Positions 20,324 through 32,866 of a DNA stretch of 64,000 nt are shown here, piece by piece; the first letter of the stretch is position 1; each line of letters opens with the position of its first letter. The notes beneath the pieces are model-generated. The model did no database searches. It was not told the origin of the DNA and saw nothing but the letters and a program-made list of their open reading frames with translations. Position numbers and translations under genes: made by a program. The stretch comes from Misgurnus anguillicaudatus (taxonomy: Eukaryota; Chordata; Actinopteri; Cypriniformes; Cobitidae): assembly GCF_027580225.2 (NCBI RefSeq), contig NC_073355.2, forward strand, positions 17,675,501-17,739,500, read 5' to 3'.

Positions 20324-22108
20324 GGATTTCATTGAGAATTACTGTCACGGTCACTCTGCCTCTTTAAAAATGGAAATGGACAGTGCAAAATAAATCACAG
20401 GGCCGTGAGTTAGCCCAAGCTCATCTGTCACTGCGACAATATGGAAAAGGTGATGAAAGTCGCGCCAACTCATTAGCAGCCTCTTTCCCTCCCATTTGGT
20501 GCATGACTAATAAACCTCCCTCAAATCACCCAAGCACAATGCAAAGATTTCCATGCGAAATTATCTTTCCTCGCTTCTCATTTCTACCTATTAAGAAACT
20601 GGAGACAGACTGTTGTGGTTAACGTCTTTCAAGCCTGATGTCAGAGACGGTCTGAAGGCTGACAGTACAAGCTCTTGAACAGTAATTCATTTTATTTTCA
20701 CTGACACTTTCTATCTGTGCGCTCAAATGAAATGGGATGGCAAGATAAGGGGAAGTGTGCATCAGGTGGGCGGGGGAGAAACTACTTCTAAAGGCTAGGA
20801 ACAAAGCAGGGTCAACACTAGAATGATATCTACCATGATAGTTAAAACAATGAAATATGTTGTAAAAGTCCCCTTATAAGAAAATGCTGATTATAATTAG
20901 TGTACCAGCTACTAGCTTTAGGAACATGGTTGCTGGTTTCCAGCATATCTAAGCTGGTTTTTACTGTAGCTGGTCAAGCTCAAGAACCTTTTGTGAAATC
21001 TACATGAGCTAAAACAAGACTTTATGCACAAATACTTACAGTAAAAATAAGACCCTGTTTAAAATTAATTAGGAAAGATGATTATGAAACCAAAGCTGGT
21101 GAAACAGCACTTACAGAAACATCATAGAGATTCTCAAGATCATTTTCACTGATAGCAGCTTAGCTAAAAAGCACCATATAATTGCATATCACGTTCTTGT
21201 GTAGGCTAATGACACAATAAATTCATTTTATATGTCCACCACAAATTTTAGGCATAAAAACAAACAAACAATCTGTAGCCTGCCTAATTAAAAATAGGTG
21301 ATTGATGACTCCAATTACTACATCTAGATTAGCCTCAACTGAGGTGAAATAAAGCTCAATTAACATCTCCCTCTTGCATTATTCTGACTTGACTTTATTG
21401 GCCCATAGGTTCATATACGAGGCTGTGCGCATTGTCTCCGGAGGTGGGGGAATAAAATACAGCTAGTTTATCACATTGCTGCCATCCAGCTCAAGCATGG
21501 CATTAGTGTACAACAATTCTGGAGAACATATTGCGCTATATAGTTGATAAACTTTGAAGACGTTTGTGAATATTTGGACCTCGATGCATCAGGTTCCAGA
21601 GAAGAAGCATCGTAACTAGGTCTTAGTTATAGAACTTAATAGATTTTGACTTTTGCTGTGAGTCTGTGAATTGAGCTAAGCTGTTTGGTCTTAACTGGAT
21701 GAGATCCAAATGGTGATTCAGTCGATGTCCGGTCTAAGATACACAACATACCCCAATTAAAGTGCAGCATATGCTTCCATATCCAACGTGTCAACACGAT
21801 TTCATGTCTCCCTGCGGCCAATCAGAGACAAAACACCATCTTACAGTTAATCTTTTAATAAACCTGACGCTTGGACGAAACAATTCTCACCATAAGGCCC
21901 ATTTCACACATCAAAAAACACTGCACGTTTCTTGCAAAAGCTATATTAATTGCGATGTTTACACTCCAAGTTGTTCAACATTTTGACTGTGAAGCTATGA
22001 AACAACGCAGTGTTAATATAAAGCAACATCAAAACATGCAGTCAACTATAAGATGTGTTAGGCTTAATTTACAAAGAGTCTTACAGAGCATTTATGCTGT
22101 ACATTTTT
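20324..22108. other. Repeat-poor stretch, candidate non-coding islands at 20380-20640 and 21390-21640
   Basis: Two parts have mixed composition without foldbacks. One includes ggtgatgaaagtcgcgccaa and gcatgactaataaacc; the other runs from ttggcccataggttcatata to about 21640. A short gctggtttccagcat/agctggtttttactg tract near 20930-20980 resembles a common low-complexity repeat. Small frames have no domains. Regulatory function is only a possibility. Confidence 0.35.
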
Positions 22109-23212
22109 AATGTAGGGGTGCGCGGGGCAAAAAGGTTAGTTGTAACACGGAGTGTTTACATTGTTGCACAAGGTTGAGCGTTTTGACTTTCCAGTATTTT
22201 TTTCACGCTGCCAAAAGACGATCTCCCGCAAATTATTAGAAATGTATAATGTTTTTCCTGAGAGTCATTGATAAACAAGTGTTTCGGTGGCATGTAAGTA
22301 AACTTTTTCATCATATGTTTTTGGTTTCTAAGTTGGGTGTGTAAGATACCAAATCCACTGCTATGTCATATTAATCAGTGTCTTGTTGACTAAAACGTAG
22401 CGTCGTTTTGAAATATGTCTGCAGCTCTTAGCAACTTTTTTGGTGGGCTTGAAAATATTTTGACCCAGCGGGGTTAATTGTAATGCTGTGTTACAACTAA
22501 CCCCTCAACACTTACAATATGAAAACTGCTAACGTTAGCATAATTCTTGCCGTTGTTTTTAATAAACTACACCCAAATGATTGCTGGCTGCCAACAAAAT
22601 AAATGTGCCGGTCTTATCAAAAATCGTGTGTCAAATTTATTTTTGTTCATATCTTTAATATTGATTGAATAAGGTCACGTCAAAGATTGAAATAAATGGT
22701 TAAAATCAGACTTTGATGCTCATTTTCTCAGAATTTGATTTTTGAAACTGCAGTATGATTATTACAGACTGGGTCACATATAAACATAATTGTGCTGCCT
22801 TTTCTCACATATTTAGACATTTGTATACATTTATAATTAAAGTATTGTTAGAAAATGCTGGATGATTGAATACAGTGTAGATACCTGTCTATTATAGACA
22901 GATATATAAACAATATCCACGTCAAGTATATAGACAAAATAGGATTGAAGTATTTGCCTGCAAACTTAATTTTTATTAAGTGTTACAACTAACCCTTGCC
23001 TGTTACAATTAACCCCACCTATGGGGTAAGTTGTAACATTTGCTCTTCTGTCATGTTTGGTGTAATTGTCAAAGAATGGGAAGTAATAGAAACAAACTTT
23101 AAATGTATATTTGTATGTGTTGCTTGTGTAAAATTAGAATTAATCAAACTCAAATATTTTTTAATGATTGAGCCAAAACCAAAAAGTGTTGTGCCCTGCT
23201 CTCCCCTACATT
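22109..23212. mobile_element. 1.1-kb TIR element (aatgtagggg...cccctacatt)
   Basis: The termini aatgtaggggtgcgcggggc and the complement of gccctgctctcccctacatt are inverted repeats of about 20 bp. The inside repeats gttacaactaacccc in several places (near 22490, 22985 and 23005), often as inverted pairs with ggttagttgtaaca. No transposase is visible. I see no certain target duplication because the outer bases are themselves palindromic. A non-autonomous DNA element. Confidence 0.68.
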
Positions 23213-23384
23213 CCCTTGGAACTGAAACAATGACCTTGGAGCTAAAAAATGCAAAGATGCATTACATAAGTTTCATACTCACAACCTTTGGGTTTGAAAA
23301 CAAAAAAGAAAGCCACATGCAGAAGCAAGGTGAAAATCTCTCTGCTTTGTGTCCTTCTGTCCCGATCGTCACCAAGGTAAGCAT

Positions 23385-23385
<1 letters not shown>

Positions 23386-23458
<73 letters not shown>

Positions 23459-23515
23459 GCGCACACACACACACGCACACACACACACACGCGCACACAC
23501 ACACACACACACACA
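23386..23515. repeat. (AC)n microsatellite
   Basis: About 130 bp of AC dinucleotides with a few GC interruptions near 23457-23492. All His/Thr- or Val/Cys-rich frames over it are translation artefacts. Confidence 0.97.
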
Positions 23516-23518
23516 ATA

Positions 23519-23720
23519 TGTGACCCTGGACACAAAACCAGTCATACTGTAAGAGATCAACCAGTCAAATTGAGATTTAAACATCACCTGAAAGCTAAAT
23601 AAAAAGGAATGGACAATTTCTGGACAAGAAACAACTGAAACTGTAAAATCTGGGTGCAAAAACACGAAATATTGAGAATATTACCTTTAAAGTTGTCCAC
23701 GTGAAGTCCTAAGTAACTGC
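23519..23720. repeat. End fragment of a tgtgaccctgga-type repeat
   Basis: It starts tgtgaccctggacacaaaac, followed by accagtcaaattgagattta and tacctttaaagttgtccacg, an order familiar from a common cyprinid DNA repeat. Short pieces with the same edge occur at 11327 (gtgaccctggac) and, inverted, near 22765 (gactgggtcacat). The opposite end is missing. Confidence 0.5.
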
Positions 23721-23865
23721 ATCCACAGTTTTGATATACTTTGAACAAAAACAGCATTCACATTATCCAAACAAAACAAACTCTGATGTCATTCAGACAC
23801 GGATGTGCATCAAAAGCTCCAAATCTTTTGCCTGTGATCTTTGTGGTAACTGCATTATGACTGTT

Positions 23866-24100
23866 CAATCTGATCTTACAAGAATTCATACATATTTTAC
23901 AAGTTTGCTAATTCGTATGAATTTGTACGAAGTTGATCATGGAAAATGTAAGATTATCATGAAAAACAATAACAAAACTCCACCCCTAACCCCAACATCA
24001 CAGGGGTCAAGACAAATCATACAAAAATGCATGGATGTGGTCGTACAAATTAATATGAATTAGCCACCTTAAAAAATACTTACGAATTGCCATGAGATAG
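23866..24100. mobile_element. Palindromic MITE (tacgagttggctaatt family), copy 2
   Basis: Left caatctgatcttacaagaat with ttacaagtttgctaattcgt is mirrored by tatgaattagccacctt and cgaattgccatgagat on the right. The centre has cacccctaaccccaacatca. Same layout as 14698-14930 and 34088-34830. Confidence 0.68.
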
Positions 24101-25547
24101 CTTTGGACTGTTTCATTTAAAAAAAAATGATAAATGACATTTCCCACCAGCAATACTCCATCCATAAGGGTTGTACAGAAGAACAGTTTTCCCAGAAATC
24201 AAAGTTCACATTTGAAGTTCCCAACTGCTTTGAACTAAAATTAATTGCAGTCACAGACAAAAAGAAATAATCCATATAACCAGATCTGCTTGAGATATTG
24301 TTTTCCTGTTTTTTAACAAGCATATTCTTCTTTAAAAGATTTTTGAAGTCTTTGAAGACAGTTGCTCATAATTTTTATGAACAGCAAATGTTTATATAGA
24401 TGTCATATGAATATTACAATTTCAGCCCAAGAAAACCTAAGATAATCCTATCAGATATATATTTCTATGTTTTTCTATTCATTATGGCTTCTTGTATCTC
24501 AGCCTTGACATTCCTAAAGGCAAACTGTTATGCATCAATTGCATGTTTGTTGAGAGGAATTCCACTGTTTAGCTTTTCAAATATTTTTTATATACTGTAT
24601 AAAAATCCAAGTTCACACATTTACCTTTAAATAACCAGGTTGAAGAGTTTATATTAAATTAAGGTTGACTTTCTAAAGCAATTATTGAAACTGCCAAACA
24701 CCAGCAGCGGGACCTTCAGAGTCAGCCACAGTAAACCCTTCACAACATTTAACAGACACTAAATATGAGAACAGAGGGCATAGCATTTACTTCCAAATCA
24801 TCAGGGTGTCTACATTTCTTATTCGTATTTCTGAATAAATAAACGATCCAGTTTATTACAATGCGAGACTTCATCTGCTTCACACTGGTTAAAGCTCATG
24901 GCCTCACACTGACGGTGCACACACATCACTCGAGTACACGCAGTGAACAAAACCACAGCTCCACTCGCTGCCTTACTGCCTGCAAAAACCAGTTAACACA
25001 ACACATGAACAAAGGAAACCCTGGACACAATCTGGGCTCCCAGAAAGTAATTTGTTTCCTGCTATATTGTCGACACAAGTGGCCCGTTTATTTCTCCCCT
25101 CATTTCACAGCATAGGAGTCAAACCTTTCTTTTTGTAAAATTGTTGAAATATTACTGTTCTGTGACTGAAACACATGCAGATTTCAATGACCCTTTTTAC
25201 TAAATCAGATTCAGATCATTAAATTTTCAATTAGCATCTTATCATATAAGCTTTCAATGTCACTGTATTCATAAGTTAGACTGTATGACATTATAGATGC
25301 ATAGATAAACATGATTGGTCATGCACATCAGTTTTAGTGGTTTGTAATGAATATACTGCCAAATTTATTTTTGTCCTCATATATATATTCAAATGTGTTG
25401 AAATAAAATGTCTAGTAACCTAATGTGCCTTATGTAATTAAATGTAAATACTGGTCCTAACTGAATCAATCTACATATATTAGCATTGTTTGTTTTTAGC
25501 TTGTTTACAGATTTAATACAAGCACACATAGCACCTTATGACAACAC
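24101..25547. other. Intergenic stretch, candidate non-coding island at about 24680-25110
   Basis: The island is repeat-free with mixed composition (cagcagcgggaccttcagag; ctgcttcacactggttaaag). Frames at 24400-24630 and 24861-25115 lack domains. The rest is AT-rich and unremarkable. Confidence 0.35.
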
Positions 25548-26575
25548 TTAAAAATTGCACTTTTCAAAGAGGTCATATGACGTTGTTAAAAAGAACATTA
25601 TTTGGTGTTATTCAATGGATTTTCCGTGGTTTAAGTTTAAAAAAACACCTAATTTACTGCAAACCGTACTTGTTGCTCATCTATGCCCATAGATATGTAC
25701 ATTATATGTCACCTTGGCTACGGCAGTTTATTTGACCGAATGAGTCAACTAGAGCCGCCATCTTTAAACAGGGGAACCCCGCATCAGCATCATTGTAGGC
25801 AGTGGTATAAAGGAAATAAAATCACCATAAAACCGTCATGAATGCGATTTTCTTGGTTTTCTTTTGGTTCGTTTTAACAGTCAGACATGTATTTAACATT
25901 GAGTCCAGAAAAAAATAAAGTTTTGATATTATGAAAATCTACTTTTTCTAACTAATGCATATTGCTAGTAGGCCTAACATCAATACGCAGCACAAAATCT
26001 GGCATTGTCCATGAATTTGAAGTACAGGTCGAGATAGCAGCTTTACCTAGATACTTATGATAAGACCCCTGTTCCAAGATGGCGGCCGTTTTGACGCATG
26101 CTTAGAACCCCAAGGCGACATCTAGTGTATATATCTATGATCAATGCCCTGCTCATTGTTCTGAAAAGCGTGGTGTGCTTTGATTGACCCGTGCATTGTG
26201 ATTGGCCAAATACTATAAGTGTGTGACGGAATTGCTATGCCGTTTACCATATTTTGAATATTAGCTCCCAAAGTATAGCGTCTCCACGGCATGGCAGCTT
26301 CGGCAATAATACTTCAGTGAGAATAAAAGTTACACCTTCTATCTTTCCGTATATATGTGGGTGGTGTTATGCAAATCTTCATAAGCATTGAGATGTGGGG
26401 GCGTATGAGGCGCCTCACCAAGGCGTGGATGAGCCTTCACTTTTAGAAAGAATATCTCTTTGGGTTTGAGACTTTAATCTTTGCGACTTTACGTATCTTT
26501 TATATGCAAAAACAGCTTTTAACACTCTAAATACAGAGGAAAAGATGAAATCACATTATATGAATCCTTTAAATG
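25548..26575. repeat. Interspersed repeat with tgattggcc core, copy B
   Basis: The left part ggtcatatgacgttgttaaa and the complement of the right end (aaaggattcatataatgtga) are weak inverted ends. Inside, ctgaaaagcgtggtgtgctt, attgtgattggccaaata and aatatctctttgggtttgag follow the same order as in copy A (6243-6760) where the two overlap. Small open frames carry no domain. A non-autonomous DNA element is likely. Confidence 0.55.
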
Positions 26576-27182
26576 CAGTAAAGATATTTCTGGTGCTAGC
26601 ATAAGTAAAGCTTTAAATATCAACTGCATACTGTATGATTTTAAAATGCTGTTAGGTCACAGATTGGATTGCAGATGTCAACAAAGCTTTTAATCTGTGA
26701 TCTCTTTACCTTCATATTAAGCTCTATTAATGGCATATTTACTGGGGAAAACAAACACGTCTAATTTTACTGAATTTTTAGAGCTATATTTAAAGGTTGG
26801 TCTAAATACTCAGATCTGAGGAAGAATTCTTAAAAGCATGATTATCCTTTGTAGCATTTTATTAGGACAAAGAGAAAACTATAAGGGTTTTCTGTTCCTT
26901 ATCAATATCTCAAACGGACTCATGTGAAGTACCCAGACAGCTCTACTCCTGAGAAATCCTTTCAACACAACCCAATTAAATAAATAACGTAACATCCACA
27001 GAGCCCAGAGCTTCTACATCCATCAACACAACCATCCATATTTAGCACTCTGTCTATAAACATTACATCATATGACAGCCGTTCTTGGACTGTGTAACAG
27101 ATGTACTTCTATCCTCCAAACTTGTAATTGCTTTGTTCTCTGAGAAAGATAAAGTCAGTGTATTTAAACTCTCTTGGGTGCT
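26576..27182. other. Intergenic stretch
   Basis: AT-rich, no clear repeat, no supported frame. Nothing recognised. Confidence 0.5.
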
Positions 27183-27283
27183 TTCCCGGACAGGGATTAG
27201 TTTAAGCCAGGACTAGGCCTTAGTTTAATTAGGAAATATAACTAGTTTTAACAAACATGCCTTACTAAAAACTTACTTATTTT
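27183..27283. repeat. Half copy of a cccggacagggattag MITE
   Basis: ctttcccggacagggattag, then agccaggactaggcc, matches the complement of the right arm of 52095-53677. Only one arm is present. Confidence 0.6.
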
Positions 27284-27487
27284 ACTACACAGCGCTCTGG
27301 AAGGCTTAATTCTGATTGGTCAACATTCCGAGGTTTGTTATTCCCCTTATCCGTGTACTGTGAGTCATAAACAAGTGCAGTTTATTACATTCAAATGAAT
27401 TCATTATAAATATGCTAAATGAATAACATAAATGAGATTTTATTTACAAATGATTAAACCAAATGCATTTTTGAATGCTGGACTTGT

Positions 27488-27640
27488 TCCTGTATAGCTC
27501 AGTGGTAGGGCATTGCATTAGCAGTGCAAAAGCACAAGGGTTTGAACCCAGGGAGCACATTTAAAAAAATGTCTACCTTGTAATGCACTGTAAGTTGCTT
27601 TGGATGAAATCATATGCCAAATGTGTAAATTAACTTGTTT
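27488..27640 (+). repeat. tRNA-derived SINE
   Basis: The head contains a good box A (tagctcagtggtag, 27495-27508) and a box-B-like ggtttgaaccc near 27539-27549, spaced as in a tRNA gene. It is followed by a non-tRNA tail with gcactgtaagttgctttgga and ccaaatgtgtaaat. The same head and tail are at 10246-10385 on the other strand, so it is a mobile SINE driven by an internal pol III promoter, not a working tRNA. Confidence 0.75.
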
Positions 27641-27756
27641 TAATTTGTCTTGACTTAAAGCCACTAGGAAACAGTTTTGTATTTCTTACAAAAAAAAGAT
27701 AATAACATATATCATATCAAAATGTTATGACACATTTACTCATTTGGCCATGCAAT

Positions 27757-29118
27757 GGGCCCTATTTGAACGATCTAAGCGCATTGTCTAAAGCGTACGG
27801 CGCACGGTCTAAATGGATGTGTCTGCTGCCACTTTTGCTAATTTAACGACGGGAAAAATGGTTTGTGCACCAAGCGCACGGTCGAAAAGGGTTGTACCCA
27901 TTCTAGTAATGAGTAATGGGTGTGTTTTGGGCGTAACGTGTAATAAACCAATGAGAGTCTTATCTCTCATCCCCTTTAAAAGCCAGTTGCACTGGCGCTA
28001 TGTCTAATTCCTATTTAGATGACAGACTTTGTAAACTGAAAAACTAAGCGAAAGAAGAAAACCCCCAGTTTAAGAATAATGTTAAAAAATGTGTTGTTTT
28101 CATTTTTATTGAACACTTTAATTTTTTGGATTAAAACTTTAAAAGCCGTTTTCTTTTAGTCATAGAAGTACAAATAGCAGGCTTTTAATTGCTGTAAATG
28201 TATTGATATACTACATAATCATTGTAATCTCATAAAATAATTTGCAAATATGCAAGAAAAGGTTTGTACTGTAAAAATACTTTATTTGTAACAAACAAGA
28301 GATAAAGAATTTACTAACGTGCGGAGAGCAGTGTTTCAGCACTGGGACAGCGCCATATGGGATTTTTTAAAAGCATTACTTACAACAAACAATTCCCGCA
28401 CACTATCTGCTTACTGAAAATTTTAATTATTTATTGTATGTTATGAGACTTTTTGTCGTCTTATCCTACGCACCTATCCATTGACTTCAGGTATGCGACG
28501 CTAATTTGTTTAAAAGCACCACCGGTACAGAGTCATCATATACAATAAATCTGTGGGGTAGCATTTAAAAAACATTTAAAAACAGATGCATTTGTTTAAA
28601 GCAAAGCATTTATTTACTTACCAGGCTACAGGTGAAGCAGCTCTTTGCGGCTTCTAACGTCTCATAATCGGTCCTCATTTATGTCCAAGAGACTCAAAAA
28701 TAATCTTTTACATTTCAATCCTTTAATCTTTTTATATTTGAAAAGCGTTTTTGTGCTGCTGCCCATTCATATGTGATAAGCAAACCCGCGTTGTCGTCCC
28801 GTTTACATAGCGCATATTTCTAACGCTCTCTTTAAATAACAAAAAACATATTGCGCCATTGACTTTAGACCAGGTTTTTGTTGGTCAATGGCGTAGTCTA
28901 TTTTAGTTCCCTCAAAATAGCAACGCGCCAACAATGCGCCTGAACACACCTCGTTTTTACATCAGAACGCCCATGGGCGCAAACATGGGCGCAAATGCAT
29001 TTGCTATTTAAACAACGTGGTGCTAAACATGAAAATTATAATTGCGCCAGGTCGAAACTAGCAAAATACACTTGCGTCGCGCTTTGCGCTGCATTGCGCC
29101 GGGTGTAAGATAGAGCCC
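27757..29118. mobile_element. 1.36-kb TIR element (gggccctattt...gatagagccc) with AAT flanks
   Basis: Terminal gggccctatttgaac and the complement of gtgtaagatagagccc are inverted, and both subterminal regions are rich in gcgcac/gcgcca words. The flanks are AAT on both sides (27754-27756 and 29119-29121). A 3-bp duplication suggests a PIF/Harbinger-type element, though the usual site is TWA. The 64-codon frame at 27813-28007 lies in the terminal region and is not a gene. No transposase remains. Confidence 0.7.
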
Positions 29119-29121
29119 AAT

Positions 29122-29819
29122 AAGTTGGATAATGTACTGTACAGCTAGTTGGTTGTTATCAAAAATAAAACCCCTGTTCACATTGTTGAGATTAATTCTG
29201 GTTGACTGTATTGTACATTATCCCTTACATAACCCAGAGCAGATTTCATCGTATAGGTTAACTAGACCAGATATAGTTCGGCTATGAGTAACCCACTTAG
29301 TCAAAATAATCATGAATTTAGTTTTTGAAAAAGTGAGTTGCGAGATATTGTGTGATATTCAATCATGTAGGCAAAGTCAACAGTGATTACAAAGTGTTTG
29401 GTTTCATTTATTTATTTATGGGCTGATGAGACTGAGTTAAAATTCTCACTGACAGCCCAAATTTTGCCTTGTTTTAGTCTAGACGTCTGGCCTGTGTTTG
29501 AATGACTATTAGAATCATTTCAGATGCAAAATTGCTTGCTGGGAAATCATTATAAAATCAGGGTAATGTAAGAAGACAGATTTGACCACAGATTTTTTTA
29601 TGTAGTAGCTCAACAACAGATTTTTTTTTTTTTTTTTTTTGTTTAATTTAACAAAAAAGCATTTAAAAGTTCAGCTAAATTGTTATAATTATATGTTCAA
29701 TGATAGTTCCAGCTTTAGCCACTGTGGGGAAAGTTTGGAAATTGAGATCAAATTAAACCAGCTGTTTTTGGTTCCCTGTGAGATCAGTCTGGTCTAATCT
29801 GGCTCATTACAGTAAGGCC
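29122..29819. other. Intergenic stretch with a T22 tract
   Basis: A homopolymer T run lies at about 29619-29640. No gene or repeat boundary is recognised. Confidence 0.5.
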
Positions 29820-31020
29820 ATAGCAGCACATTAAGCGGAGCTATTTTAAATGCGTTGTGTGGAAATAATGTGGGAATATTTCATTGCCTCCATTTTGGTG
29901 ACAATAACGATCATCCGGTCTCCAGCTGTGTTTCTAAACTACAACATATGAGTAATAGCACCTATCATTACCCAAACAATGGCCAAGAACGAGGCCAGCC
30001 ATGCATGACTGTACAGCCACGTGTCGACAGATATGGATCTGCGCCTGCTGCTCTCGCGCAGGTTATTGAAGTGCCTGTCGACCTCTTTGTTAACTTCATG
30101 TCACCTTTTAACAATGACAGATCATCAGCTGTTGGTATTAGTATTGCGCCCATGCAGAAACACACTCACCTGGTTTGATCGCACGACACCTGCACGAGAT
30201 TTCAAGGGGGGGGGCAGAGAGGCTTTTGACACGTGAGCGATTTGCAGGTACGTGCCGGCATGAGGGTGACTTGCCCTCCATTGTCTTTTAACAACTCAAC
30301 CACATAAATGATATTCAGTACGACTCAGGCCCGATTACACAACAACAAAATGTTTCTCAGATGAAGTAAATGATGGTGAAAATATAACCTTCTCTCTAAA
30401 ATACGCTGGGTTGCTTAGACCCAAGACACAACTTTTGGCTTGAAATGAACTTATGTTAGGTTGTTTCAATGTGGTTGGGTCAAATTTGGACATTTTCAAG
30501 GTTAACAGCTTACTAGAACACAAGTAATGTCTTTCGATTTGTCGTTTCAAGCCTAATTTTCTTAACTCCTACAAACACATTGTTTTGCACTATTGGATCA
30601 ACTTTCCACCCAATGACCTTATGTGCGGCAAGGTTAATCGCATAGTGGATTTCTGCCCATAGCTAAAGGGAAAGTGCTAAACAAACCGAGCCCAAGGCGA
30701 CCTTGTAACGTGCAAAGGTCAGTCCAGAAATTCACACAATAGGGCTAGACCATCCCTCACTTTCCACTTGGCTTTCAAAGCGGATTTGCACCTGGAACGC
30801 CGGACTCAAACGGACACGAAAACAAGTCGTGGGCCTGGGGTGATCGTGCTGTCTACCCCGGTGTTTCAGCAGGAGAGTAAATGCACTGTGCAGTTGTATT
30901 GCAGAGGGGAATTTTTAATATTCATGGTAAATGTCAACCGTGCCCTGAACAGCTCCTGTCCTCAAGTCTGTTTGACGTATAGCCGGGCAGTTCTGAAGCA
31001 TTTAAACACGGTTTAAATAT
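29820..31020. other. Repeat-free stretch with candidate non-coding islands (29820-30240, 30590-31020)
   Basis: Composition is balanced and no foldback is found. A SOX-like acaatgg (29976-29982) and ttaacaatgacagatcatca occur in the first island; gaatttttaatattcatggt, then gtcaaccgtgccctgaacag, in the second. Frames (29855-30178 plus, 30335-30550 minus) show no domain. Enhancer function is conjecture until conservation is tested. Confidence 0.35.
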
Positions 31021-32235
31021 TTCTTTAAAGCCTCTGGCCTTTTTTCTCACGACACAAGTAAAAAATTGGAAACACTTAAAAAAACACTCTAGAAATTAGT
31101 TGGGGATCAACAAAGACCAGAACTGACATCATGAATACATAATTACTTCTAGGTGTGTTTGGTTTGACTTGTTGGATACTGGCATCATTACAACATAATT
31201 ACATGCACAATCATGACTGCCAAGGATTAGATTAACTCTAACCAAAGGCTTAGCAATCAACGATCCCTGTCAATTGTGTACATTATTGTCCATGCTTCAC
31301 TTGATGGGAATTTAATTTAGCACAAAGGTTGAGAGCAGCTTATTGTCTGGTATTATGATTGCTATTCAACTTTACTCCATATGTATTTCATTTTCCAAAT
31401 CTATGTCGATATGAGTACTATAAGTAACAAGCTTTACAGCATTACTTTCTTTTTGATAAGCCCTTTGCATTGATGTTTTGTATCGGTACGTTTGCAAATG
31501 TAACATGCTCACATTTTCACGGTGCGACTGTTTAAGACGTTGACTGTTACCGTATGCCCATTTCTCTGCTATCAGTCTATTGCTGTAATAGACCAAACAG
31601 ATTGATTTTAAGGCTCCGTATCGTTCAGCAAAAGCGGCGCATGCCTGACGTCTGAGAACACGGGGAGTCAGAAACAGAAATGTTGCAATCATGAGTGGAG
31701 TCATTTACATCCCAGGGCTCTGAATCTATCAAGCATTCTGCCACATGATTGCTATTGTGTTTATGCATCGCGCCCTTTGATAATCCACTGTGCTGCCTGC
31801 AGGAAGGAAGAAGCAGCACAAATTAGTTGATTAGGAAAAACCTCTGCACTGCTTTTCAATGCGAGTCTCATCTCGAGATGGAAACAGGTCTATACACGAT
31901 GACATGCTCTGACAGGGTTGTCATTTAAACCATGTCGAATCAAAGCAAGCCACTCTTCAGCTACATGGCAATGCTATCAGGGAAGGAGATATCGGCAAGA
32001 AAACCAAATGCCTGTAAAACACCACACAGTTTTATTTTCGCTACATTATTGTTTTGGCCTCTTTGTAAGGCTGCACATATATATCAAGACCATACTTAAT
32101 ATCGGCTGATGTTGGTATTTATTTATGCATTTAATTCTTGGAATTCATATTGGATGTTTTTAAAGATTACCTGCAGTAATTTTTGGCAAAGGTTTAACCC
32201 TTTACAAGATCTCTGAGAAACACTTTTTTATGCCA
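31021..32235. other. Repeat-free stretch, candidate island at 31480-31840
   Basis: The island includes cgtatgcccatttctctgct, caaacagattgattttaagg and cctttgataatccac, with mixed composition. Open frames on the minus strand (31372-31704, 31625-31819) overlap it and have no recognised domain. The remainder is AT-rich. Confidence 0.35.
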
Positions 32236-32862
32236 CACTCAAAAAATCCTTGGTTATTTTCAAAAAAGCGTTGGGTCAGATATAGAAAAACTCAGACATT
32301 GGGTTAAAGTAACCCATTAACTCTTTCACATTCAGCGTTTTTTAAAAAAGTTGCCAGCCAGCGCCAGCGTTTTTCATGATTTTCACCAAAGTTTAATGCC
32401 TTCCAGAAAATGTTCTTCTTTGAATATATAAAAATACAATATACCAAATGAAAGAACAGACGCTCTGCTTTCAAACAAAAAAAAAAAACGTTTCTTCCTA
32501 CCTTCAGTGGTTCTTTTGTAATCAGCTTTTGAATATGGGTAGGTTTCTGCAAAACACCACATTTTGATCAAAAAGCAGAGATAATTCCATTTTTGTGACG
32601 GACTTTTCATAGAGATCCCATTCAGAGCGATCTTTAAAACAGACACGGACATGCAGCAGCTTGCCAGAGGGCAATACTTCCGGGTTTAAAAAGTTGCGGA
32701 AGTGCGCCACCTGGTGGACAATAGCGGTATTGCGGAAAGACGGAAAATCTCGTCATTGGCGGGGAAGCGTTTTCTCTTAATTGACGAGATATCTCGTCAA
32801 TGGCGGGGAAAGAGTTAAAAATGTTATATTTGACCCAAACAATGGATTAAAACAACCAGCCT
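32236..32862. mobile_element. CACTC-AAAAAA MITE split by a TTAA MITE
   Basis: cactcaaaaaatccttggtt and gcgttgggtcaga lie left of the inserted element, and tttgacccaaacaatgg with aacaaccagcctgg lies right of it. The ggttatttt/gacccaa words match the 33256-33508 family. The TTAA element at 32317-32818 sits inside. Confidence 0.5.
32317..32818. mobile_element. TTAA MITE (ctctttccccgcc family), 502 bp
   Basis: ttaactctttcacattcagc at the left and tggcggggaaagagttaa at the right, with TTAA at both ends. The right arm holds a small palindrome, gacgagatatctcgtc. Minus frames crossing it have no domain. It is the longest of the four copies in the window. Confidence 0.78.
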
Positions 32863-32866
32863 GGGC

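Noticed and set aside
22996..23552. Long His/Thr- and Val/Cys-rich ORFs
   Set aside because: These are translations of the (AC)n microsatellite.
27488..27560. Functional tRNA gene
   Set aside because: Boxes A and B are present, but a SINE tail follows and the same head plus tail occurs elsewhere in the window.
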